A stretch of DNA of 19,058 nt from Bdellovibrionota bacterium (GTDB taxonomy: Bacteria > Bdellovibrionota > Bacteriovoracia > Bacteriovoracales > Bacteriovoracaceae). Each line of letters opens with the position of its first letter. The stretch's first letter is position 1. This document shows, piece by piece, positions 12,950 to 19,058 of the stretch. The stretch is taken from positions 1 through 19,058 of the forward strand of contig JAURQB010000160.1 in the NCBI GenBank assembly GCA_030836365.1, read 5' to 3'. Under the pieces are notes generated by a model that did no database searches, was not told the origin of the DNA, and saw nothing but the letters and a program-made list of their open reading frames with translations. Both the position numbers and the translations under genes were made by a program.

Positions 12950-13987
12950 ATGCAAACAAATACATTAATGAGACGTGGGCGATCACTAGAGAATGGATTT
13001 TTTATTACACAAGAATCAATTATTATCAGCAACCTAAAAGAAGAGCATAAAGAAAAAGTTAATTTGGAAAAGCTTAAGCAGCACACGGGGATATCCAATG
13101 ATCAAGTCTTAAAAGATGCGATGGACTTTGGACTCACTCCAAGCACACTATATGCTTTTATTTATTTTCCCATTGTCTATACCGCTTGGAGTGATGACCT
13201 TCTCGATGATAAAGAGAAGAAGAAAATCAAACTTATCGCCAAAGATCTGGGGATTTGTGCTCACGAAGACTCAGTAAAGCAAATTGAGTATTGGCTCAAC
13301 AATCGTCCAGGCCCTCAAGTCTTTGAAGCGTGGAAAAAGTTTTTTAAAGAATATCAAAAAAATCTCAGACCAGAGCAACTCTCAAAGCTAAAAGCGATGA
13401 TGATGGAAAAAGCACAAACGGTTGCTAGCGCTTCTGGGATTCTTCCGTTTATTGGGAACATTTCACGGGCCGAACAAAAATTTCTTGATTCTCTTGAGGC
13501 TTTTTTAAATGTTGCAGACGAAGGTGAATTAGAGAGCATAAAAGTTGCTGACTTTATGACTGAAAATGTTTTTTGTTGTAATGAAAATCAGACGGTTGAG
13601 AATGCGGACACTGTTATGCTCGCCGAAAATTTTAGTGTCATCCCAGTTGTCAACAACGAGGATGAACTTGTTGGCGTCATCACTGAGTCAGATTTTGTGG
13701 GAAAACAAGCAAAAGTGCCCCACGCACTTGCTTCAATTAAGAGCATGTTTGGCCAACATTTTTATTTTAGCGAAATTGAGCCTATTTACAAAAACGCTAA
13801 AGGCAAAAAGCTCAAAGAGGTGATGACAAAAAACCCTATCACTGTAACAGAAGAACACACGCTAACAGATATTATCGAATTGATGAATCAACGTAGTCTC
13901 AAACGTCTCCCCGTTGTTCGCGGCAAACGCGTCGTGGGCATCGTCACTCGAAAAGACCTGCTCAAGGCTTTTCTCATCCTCGACTAA
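12950..13987 (+). CDS. Cytoplasmic TerB-like helical domain plus CBS-domain pair
   Basis: The product is 345 residues with no signal peptide. The N-terminal 180 residues are helical. FIYFPIVYTAWSDDLLDDKE (70-89) followed by a hydrophobic helix resembles the acidic EF-hand-like start of TerB/DjlA-type domains. Residues about 196-252 and 285-343 are two CBS domains (VADFMTENVFCCNENQTV with DELVGVITESDF, and LKEVMTKNPITVTEEHTL with KRVVGIVTRKDLL). They should pair into a Bateman module that binds adenine nucleotides. The output is unknown, so an energy-sensing regulatory role is inferred. The start is well supported by GGGAGG 6 bases before the ATG. It is a single-gene transcript ending in the strong terminator at 13986-14019, and the only clearly cytosolic protein in the middle of the window. 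Confidence 0.78.
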   Translation: MQTNTLMRRGRSLENGFFITQESIIISNLKEEHKEKVNLEKLKQHTGISNDQVLKDAMDFGLTPSTLYAFIYFPIVYTAWSDDLLDDKEKKKIKLIAKDLGICAHEDSVKQIEYWLNNRPGPQVFEAWKKFFKEYQKNLRPEQLSKLKAMMMEKAQTVASASGILPFIGNISRAEQKFLDSLEAFLNVADEGELESIKVADFMTENVFCCNENQTVENADTVMLAENFSVIPVVNNEDELVGVITESDFVGKQAKVPHALASIKSMFGQHFYFSEIEPIYKNAKGKKLKEVMTKNPITVTEEHTLTDIIELMNQRSLKRLPVVRGKRVVGIVTRKDLLKAFLILD

Positions 13988-14019
13988 AAAAAGGGGCGAT
14001 TTTTATCGCCCCTTTTTTT
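13986..14019. terminator. Bidirectional intrinsic terminator
   Basis: Stem GGGGCGAT (13993-14000) pairs with ATCGCCCC (14005-14012) around TTTT, with seven As before and seven Ts after. It lies between the convergent stops at 13987 and 14048 and can serve both genes. Confidence 0.93.
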
Positions 14020-14047
14020 ATTTGTTTTAATCTCATACTAGAAAGAT

Positions 14048-14860
14048 TTAATAGGAACAATCATTAACAACATTACCAACTAATCCCAAGCCTAATACTT
14101 GTTCACAAGAAGTCTCATTACCACCTATATTACAACTCAGATCAACATTATTGCAGTTTGGTTCTACGATATCACCATACGTATAAGTATAATTAAATGA
14201 GCAATCAAAAAAAACTCTTTCGGATCCTTCTATTGGAAAATATGTATTGTTAAAAACATATCCCTTACTATTTCCTGAAATATAAATTTCATCTCCAGAT
14301 TGATAATTTTGATAATTTATAATTGCATCAGTTTCTAAACCTGTAACTTCAAATGTTTCTTCATTGCATGTAAAGCTAATATCAATTTCATCGTGATCTG
14401 GTATTAGCTTTCCACTATCATCCATATTTAATTCCCCATTGCTTAGTTCTGAGTCATTGTAATATTGATCACAGAAAATATAATGAACATTGTTTTGGCA
14501 ATAGGAATTATCTGCATTATCTGATTCAATACAGTTAATACCTATTAACATATCATCGATTACATTTTCTTTATAAGTTTCACAATTTGCTCCTTTGGAA
14601 CCTTGAATCGTAAATACTTCCCTTTCAAATAATTCACCACTTTTTAGTTCTGTTCTAATCAAAGTCATGTTTGTAGTGACTATTTCTCTAGCTAACTGAT
14701 CAAACTGGCTTTCAAATACTTGATTTAGAACTTGAATTTCTTGTTCAGACACAAAGTATTTTGTACCTGTTGATTGAGCCGATGCACCTGCCTCTTTTTT
14801 ACTATCAACACAAGAGCACAATAAGCAAAGAAAAATGGGTAGAAAAACAATATGTCTCAT
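14048..14860 (-). CDS. Lipoprotein of unknown function, Cys-rich C-terminus
   Basis: The product is 270 residues. MRHIVFLPIFLCLLCSC is a lipoprotein signal with lipobox LCSC (C17), followed by a short Ala/Ser linker. The body has repeated acidic and aromatic stretches and many cysteines (SKGANCETYKENV, GINCIESDN, CNNVDLSCNIGGNETSC), and ends NDCSY. No family is recognised. The frame is open for 33 codons further upstream, but this ATG at 14860-14858 gives the proper lipoprotein signal; no strong ribosome-binding site is seen. It shares the terminator with the TerB/CBS gene. Confidence 0.65.
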   Translation of the reverse strand: MRHIVFLPIFLCLLCSCVDSKKEAGASAQSTGTKYFVSEQEIQVLNQVFESQFDQLAREIVTTNMTLIRTELKSGELFEREVFTIQGSKGANCETYKENVIDDMLIGINCIESDNADNSYCQNNVHYIFCDQYYNDSELSNGELNMDDSGKLIPDHDEIDISFTCNEETFEVTGLETDAIINYQNYQSGDEIYISGNSKGYVFNNTYFPIEGSERVFFDCSFNYTYTYGDIVEPNCNNVDLSCNIGGNETSCEQVLGLGLVGNVVNDCSY

Positions 14861-14959
14861 AATCTTATTATCGGCTAATATGACTAAATTAATAAATATT
14901 CTTTTAACTAATGAGAATCTAATGATCGTTAATAGAAAATAATTGAAATCATGAGGCAT

Positions 14960-15083
14960 TTTTTGGCCAAAAACCTCCTTATCTCCAAGGAATTAAAAAG
15001 TTTATTCTGTAGAATTCAGCACTTATAATGATTAAAAGAAAAATCTGATAAAAATAAATAAAAAATATCATGATGGAGGATAA
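14960..15083 (+). promoter_or_regulatory. elbB upstream region with a candidate -10 box
   Basis: TATAAT at 15024-15029 is a perfect -10 hexamer; 17 bp upstream is TTTATT (15001-15006), a weak -35. A 14-bp palindrome TTTTTGGCCAAAAA lies at 14960-14973. The gene's ribosome-binding site GGAGG sits four bases before the ATG. Nothing else is seen in the gap. Confidence 0.4.
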
Positions 15084-15740
15084 ATGAAAAATATTGGGGT
15101 TATTTTGGCGGGGTGTGGTTACTTGGATGGCGCGGAAATTAGAGAGGCCGTGCTAACGTTACTAGCTATAGACACCCGTGGGGCGAAGGCACGAATTTTT
15201 GCCCCAAACATTAATCAACACCACGTGATCAATCACCTCTCAGGAGAAGAGCAAACTGAAACGAGAAATGTTCTTATCGAATCTGCAAGAATTGCTCGAG
15301 GGGAAATTGAAGATCTTAATCAACTTGATCTAAATACACTCGACGCGATCATTCTTCCGGGTGGATTTGGGGTGGCAAAGAATCTCTCTGACCTCGCGTT
15401 TAATGGGCCAAACGGAAAAATTAACGAGCAATTAAAAATAATCCTTCAACAGGCAATTGAACTCAGAAAACCCATTGGCGCCATTTGCATCTCACCAGCA
15501 GTTATCTGCTTGGGGCTTGGTGAAAAATCACCTTCCGTAACAATTGGCAATGATGAAGGCACGGCCGGTGCGATTAGCTCCCTTGGAGGAATTCATCACA
15601 ATAAAAATGCAGATGAAATTCAAGTAGATGAGGTCAACAAAATCATCTCCACTCCTGCTTACATGTATGATCAAGCTAGCATCTCTGACATTGCTATCGG
15701 AATCGATTTATGCGTGCAAAAAGTTCTCGAAATGGCTTAA
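15084..15740 (+). CDS. elbB: ElbB-type glyoxalase, DJ-1/PfpI superfamily
   Basis: The product is 218 residues, the usual length. The start MKNIGVILAGCGYLDGAEI, the ILPGGFGVAKNLSD segment (90-103), the nucleophile elbow GAICISPA with C135, and VTIGNDEGTAGAI further on are the signature of ElbB (also called isoprenoid biosynthesis protein with amidotransferase-like domain). E. coli ElbB has glyoxalase activity in vitro, converting glyoxal to glycolate; its cell role is still debated. The glutamate preceding the Cys elbow and E18 (AEIRE) fit the DJ-1 catalytic set. GGAGG four bases before the ATG supports the start. It is probably transcribed on its own or with the exported DUF5995-like gene 85 bases downstream. 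Confidence 0.92.
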   Translation: MKNIGVILAGCGYLDGAEIREAVLTLLAIDTRGAKARIFAPNINQHHVINHLSGEEQTETRNVLIESARIARGEIEDLNQLDLNTLDAIILPGGFGVAKNLSDLAFNGPNGKINEQLKIILQQAIELRKPIGAICISPAVICLGLGEKSPSVTIGNDEGTAGAISSLGGIHHNKNADEIQVDEVNKIISTPAYMYDQASISDIAIGIDLCVQKVLEMA

Positions 15741-15825
15741 ACACAAAGTAAAAATTACAATTTTATGGCCTGTCCATAGCTACTTAAGTATCGGTTTTAT
15801 ATTTAAAACCCAGGAAGGTAGTTCA

Positions 15826-16575
15826 ATGAAATTCGTTAGTATTTTATTTCTTTTTATCAGTCTCGTGCATATAAATCCCTCCACTGCAGAGGTACGTCAA
15901 CTTCAATCCATTGATCAAGTTATTAGTAAGTTTCAGAATCTAACGTTAAAATTTAAGCGAGATAAAAATCACCGTCTCATTTTTGCCACTACTTATCTTG
16001 ACAGTACAATAGAAATAAAAAAAGAAATTGAAAACAACTCATTCATCTACCCAAATTGGGTCGAATCTATTGTCGTTGACTTTGCTAATCTATATATAAG
16101 TGCTTTGCACAACTATGATCAATCAAAAGAAACACCACTTAGCTGGAAAGAGGCTTTTAAAATAAATGACCAAAAATATTACAAACTTTCAGTTCAACTT
16201 CTAATGGCAATGAACGCTCACATTTATCACGATTTACCAATTGCGCTGATACAAAGTTTTGATAAAGGCTTCCAACCTGAGGAAGTCAAAAATGATTTTT
16301 ACAAAATGAATGAAGCTTTTGAAAGACTAACGCCAAAATTTATGGCCCTTTTATATGATCTCGAAAAAACACTTGGTATAAATAAAAAAGGTATTAAAGA
16401 CTGGATAGTCTTTAATGTGGTTAAGTCAATGCGATCTGACGCCTGGGATCTTGGGTTAAAACTTTATCAGTCCTCCTCTGCAAATCGTTTTAACCTGATC
16501 AACCATTTAGGCCGAGATGCATTTGATAATGCCAATCTTATCAGAAAAGGTCGTTTCTTCATTCCCTCACACTAA
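15826..16575 (+). CDS. Exported DUF5995-like protein
   Basis: The product is 249 residues with signal peptide MKFVSILFLFISLVHINPSTA and an all-helical mature part. The segment LLMAMNAHIYHDLPIAL (about 130-146) matches the conserved NAHIxxDLxxAL core that I associate with DUF5995 proteins, which have no proven function. Its conserved His and Asp suggest a metal or substrate site. The start at 15826 was chosen because GGAAGG lies eight bases upstream and the signal peptide begins there; the frame runs further upstream through the end of elbB. No terminator separates it from elbB. Confidence 0.62.
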   Translation: MKFVSILFLFISLVHINPSTAEVRQLQSIDQVISKFQNLTLKFKRDKNHRLIFATTYLDSTIEIKKEIENNSFIYPNWVESIVVDFANLYISALHNYDQSKETPLSWKEAFKINDQKYYKLSVQLLMAMNAHIYHDLPIALIQSFDKGFQPEEVKNDFYKMNEAFERLTPKFMALLYDLEKTLGINKKGIKDWIVFNVVKSMRSDAWDLGLKLYQSSSANRFNLINHLGRDAFDNANLIRKGRFFIPSH

Positions 16576-16653
16576 AGAATAATAATTTATAACCTCTCCA
16601 ATGCTCATTTTACCCAACAGAGAAAAACATCAATAAAATGATAAAATAGAATC

Positions 16654-17367
16654 ATGCTATTTGTTCAAATTTTTATTGCTTTAATCGTTTCAACTCCCCT
16701 ATCAATGGCCGAAATTAATGGAGTTATTATAAGCGACAAAGGCGGCCTTGATGATTACTCCGAATTTATCATCTACATAAAAGAAGGAAATCGCTTCCCT
16801 AAGTTAACATCAAAAAAACAAAAAATTGAAATAGGCCAAGTAAATAAAAAATTTACGCCGTCTGTTTCCGCAATTGAAACCGGAAGCTCAGTCGACTTCA
16901 AAAACTATGATGATATTTTTCATAATGTATTTAGCCTTACCCCTGGAAGTAAATTTGACCTTGGCGTATTTAAGGGCGAACAGTCATTCAAAGATGATTT
17001 AAGTTCAACAATTAAAAAAAACAATCAAGTAACATTCAAGAAACAGGGAAAAGTTGATATTTTTTGCAATATTCATGAGGACATGATGACAAGTCTCTAT
17101 GTCTTTGATCACGGGTACTTTGCGAGTATTAACCAAGACGGACAATTTCAATTACCCACACCCGAGAACGGAAACATAACAATTGTCCTGGATGGAAATA
17201 GAATTAAAAAACCTATTGCTAAAAAATTTAATGTAAAAGATTTACCTAAGTTTTTAAAAATAAAATTTAAATCGGTTGATATGAAACCAATAAAAAAACA
17301 CTCAAAAAAAGATGGTACGCAATACAAGAAAACACAATGGGATATTGACGAAGATGACTTCTACTGA
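16654..17367 (+). CDS. Exported cupredoxin (plastocyanin-like, methylamine-utilisation type)
   Basis: The product is 237 residues with signal peptide MLFVQIFIALIVSTPLSMA. The core QVNKKFTPSVSAIETGSSVDF then IFHNVFS (H90) and DIFCNIHEDMM (C138, H141, M144) gives a complete type-1 copper site: His, Cys, His, Met. This is the layout of the plastocyanin-like proteins often annotated near methylamine-utilisation genes; SKFDLGVFKG is another part of that pattern. After about residue 155 comes a second, strand-rich part, then a Lys-rich tail (KPIKKHSKKD) and an acidic end (DIDEDDFY). Periplasmic electron transfer or copper binding is expected. Its last 14 bases overlap the start of the Cache-like sensor gene, so the two are translationally coupled. 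Confidence 0.8.
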   Translation: MLFVQIFIALIVSTPLSMAEINGVIISDKGGLDDYSEFIIYIKEGNRFPKLTSKKQKIEIGQVNKKFTPSVSAIETGSSVDFKNYDDIFHNVFSLTPGSKFDLGVFKGEQSFKDDLSSTIKKNNQVTFKKQGKVDIFCNIHEDMMTSLYVFDHGYFASINQDGQFQLPTPENGNITIVLDGNRIKKPIAKKFNVKDLPKFLKIKFKSVDMKPIKKHSKKDGTQYKKTQWDIDEDDFY

Positions 17368-18223
17368 AAATAAATTAAAACAAATCATTACAATTGTTAT
17401 CACCTCATCGATTTTAATTATCACATTCGCATTTATTCTATGGACTTCTTATATAGAAAAAAAAGAAAACAACATTAACTTTCATAACAAAATAGAAGAA
17501 ACCAAAAATATCATTAATGGACTAGTTGAAGTGAAAAAAATGAAAATGAAGGCCTTGGCAGACTCTATTGCGACTGGCCCAATATTGAGAGGCGCCATTT
17601 CAACTGATCATGCGGAAACGATTAATGATGTCTTAAACACAATAAAAGAAAAAAATAATCTTCAGTTTGCTCTCTTAATTAAAGATAAAAAAATTCAATA
17701 TTCAGATAATGAAACGCTTAAACAAGATTTGGGAATTAAAGACTTAAGTAGTGCAAAGTTTTTAGGAGCAACTAAAATTAATGACTCCATCTTTCTCATT
17801 TCTAGCACACTTAAAAAAGAAGAGTTGGATCAATGGAGCAATATTACCGGCTCCAAATTCATCCTAATTGATAAAAACAACCAAGTCATCATTAGAAATT
17901 ATCCGCACGATGAAGTAATAAGCGATGAATCCCCCCTGTCTTTTTCTAAGAATAGTAAATATCTTATCGGCGGCTTAAAAGAATTAAAAGAAACGATGAC
18001 GATTAATTTTTATATCTCTATCGAGCATATGAAGCAATCTTTCGAGCGAAAAAGAAACAAGTATCTATTACTTGGCGGTATGCTGACTTTTTTTGGTTTT
18101 ATCATCGGGATTATTATTTCAAATATTATTTCCAAAATGATGGGTAAACAATCCAGAACATCTAACAAAACAATTGATGATCTATTTGAACAAATAAATC
18201 TATTAAAAGAGAAGTTAAATTAA
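17354..18223 (+). CDS. Cache-like two-TM sensor protein without an output domain
   Basis: The product is 289 residues. TM1 is about residues 10-30 and TM2 about 237-260, with a ~205-residue periplasmic part between them (FALLIKDKKIQYSDNE, SKFILIDKNNQVIIRNYPHDE) that resembles Cache/PAS-like ligand-binding domains of chemoreceptors and kinases. After TM2 only 29 residues remain, predicted coiled coil (TIDDLFEQINLLKEKLN); no HAMP, kinase, cyclase or MCP signalling domain follows. It could work by partnering, for example with the membrane protein encoded 2 bases downstream. The start at 17354 gives a normal N-terminus; a longer frame from 17312 lies inside the cupredoxin gene. It is coupled on both sides. 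Confidence 0.65.
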   Translation: MTSTENKLKQIITIVITSSILIITFAFILWTSYIEKKENNINFHNKIEETKNIINGLVEVKKMKMKALADSIATGPILRGAISTDHAETINDVLNTIKEKNNLQFALLIKDKKIQYSDNETLKQDLGIKDLSSAKFLGATKINDSIFLISSTLKKEELDQWSNITGSKFILIDKNNQVIIRNYPHDEVISDESPLSFSKNSKYLIGGLKELKETMTINFYISIEHMKQSFERKRNKYLLLGGMLTFFGFIIGIIISNIISKMMGKQSRTSNKTIDDLFEQINLLKEKLN

Positions 18224-18225
18224 GC

Positions 18226-19058
18226 ATGAAAAAAAAGCATAAAATACTTTATCAAATCATGCCATATTGGCGACTTGTGTTTAGGTATCCTTTATATTTC
18301 CTCAATGCGACAGTTGCGGCCTTGTTAACGAACATGCTCCTTACTATGCAACCTGGCCTATTAAAAGTATTTATCAATGAGGCCAAGCGTGGCGTTTCGG
18401 AGCAGCAACTGCTCATCATTGTCATCTTTATGCTATCAGCACTTTTTCTGGCGTTTTTATTTGATACCATTCAGGTTTCAACCGCTCATTACTTTAAACT
18501 CTCCATCGAAAACTACCTTCGAAAAATACATTATAAATATTCAAAAAACAGAGATATTAAGGAAATTGGTTTCCCTATTCAAAAAGGTATTTATGGGCTC
18601 ACTCAATTCTCCCTTCTTACCTCCCTTGAATTAATAATCGCAATAATCAATTTATCTATTGTTATTATTTTTATCTACTTCAGTAATACTTTTATTGGCC
18701 TAGTCATCACGTTCTTACTTTTCATTTCAGCGATCATTTCGACAATGCCAATTCTTGAAATTGGAAAAATATCTAAACAAAAAGAAAATGATAAAAAAGA
18801 CTGTATTCCCATTTTTAATTCGAGTTCACCAAATGATTATTTTAATCAGCTGACAAAAATTCAATCACAAGATGGAAAACTTTTTCTATTAGAAACTTCG
18901 CTCGTTTTTATTTCATTTACACTATTTAAAGTTCTCCCGACATTAATACTCATCTATTTTTTGAAAAATGACCCTGAAAACATAGGGGAGATGGCGTCTT
19001 ATTTTCTCTACTTTACCCTTTTGAGAAATCCCTACAACAAGTTAATTTTAATTATCAA
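18226..19058 (+). CDS. ABC-exporter-like polytopic membrane protein, partial (C-terminus off the right edge)
   Basis: The ATG at 18226 lies 2 bases after the previous stop and the frame is open to the edge (277 codons visible). It begins MKKKHKILYQIMPYWRLVFR and shows at least five hydrophobic helices. The N-terminal pattern (amphipathic start, LLTMQPGLLKVFINEA, a second helix, long cytoplasmic-like stretch STAHYFKLSIENYLRKIHYKYSKN, then paired helices and a charged loop) is like the transmembrane domain of type-1 ABC exporters. An ATP-binding domain, if present, would lie beyond the edge. It forms one tight unit with the cupredoxin and the Cache-like sensor. Confidence 0.55.
   Translation, partial: MKKKHKILYQIMPYWRLVFRYPLYFLNATVAALLTNMLLTMQPGLLKVFINEAKRGVSEQQLLIIVIFMLSALFLAFLFDTIQVSTAHYFKLSIENYLRKIHYKYSKNRDIKEIGFPIQKGIYGLTQFSLLTSLELIIAIINLSIVIIFIYFSNTFIGLVITFLLFISAIISTMPILEIGKISKQKENDKKDCIPIFNSSSPNDYFNQLTKIQSQDGKLFLLETSLVFISFTLFKVLPTLILIYFLKNDPENIGEMASYFLYFTLLRNPYNKLILII

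Noticed and set aside
15765..15781. GG and GC doublets ten bases apart upstream of the DUF5995-like gene
   Set aside because: The -24 box is TGGCCT and the -12 box TAGCT; apart from the doublets the match to sigma-54 is poor.
17312..17353. Longer N-terminus for the Cache-like sensor
   Set aside because: It lies wholly within the cupredoxin gene in another frame; the ATG at 17354 gives a normal short N-terminus before TM1.
1..19058. tRNA, rRNA or insertion-sequence genes
   Set aside because: None was seen on either strand by reading; no transposase motif, CCA-ending cloverleaf or rRNA stretch was recognised.

Overview
The window is an A+T-rich bacterial chromosome segment with short intergenic gaps. 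It contains an unusually large number of small exported proteins: Sec signal peptides, lipoboxes, and Cys-rich sequences without known names. Together with the sigma-54 promoter, the ElbB gene, the TerB/CBS protein and the secreted proteases, this suggests a Gram-negative delta-proteobacterium-like predator of the Bdellovibrionota (Bacteriovorax/Peredibacter type). That placement is inferred from gene style; there is no rRNA or marker gene here to prove it.

Layout. Positions 1-1350 (minus strand) hold a metal-handling operon: an outer-membrane-barrel-like protein, a MerP-like periplasmic metal-binding protein and a MerT-like inner-membrane transporter that runs off the left edge. It starts from a promoter whose 17-bp spacer is filled by a perfect 21-bp palindrome of the CsoR-operator type. 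Positions 1441-11288 are an accessory island. It encodes a transglutaminase-like/beta-barrel fusion, a small secreted protein, a hydrolase-like lipoprotein, a Cys-rich secreted protein, a caspase/C13-like secreted peptidase, two tandem M13-like zinc metallopeptidases under a sigma-54 promoter, and another small secreted protein. Nearly all units in the island are separated by copies of one 25-bp palindromic repeat (seven copies, all intergenic). Two copies sit in what look like decayed starts of Rossmann/flavodoxin-like genes. Positions 11320-14860 hold a parallel beta-helix lipoprotein, a TerB-like/CBS-pair cytoplasmic protein and a lipoprotein of unknown function. Positions 15084-19058 (plus strand) hold elbB, a DUF5995-like exported protein, and a tightly packed unit of a cupredoxin, a Cache-like two-TM sensor without an output domain, and an ABC-exporter-like membrane protein cut by the right edge.

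How it may work together (inference): the island looks like a set of exported hydrolases and adhesin-like proteins suited to degrading or modifying prey or host envelope polymers. Part of it is under alternative-sigma control and so probably induced at a defined stage. The palindrome copies mark unit boundaries and appear to be involved in, or to record, gene gain and loss. The most novel signals are the palindrome family with its cassette-like spacing and gene-start remnants, the sigma-54-driven pair of reduced M13-like proteases, the transglutaminase-barrel fusion, and the tandemly copied merP translation-start region.
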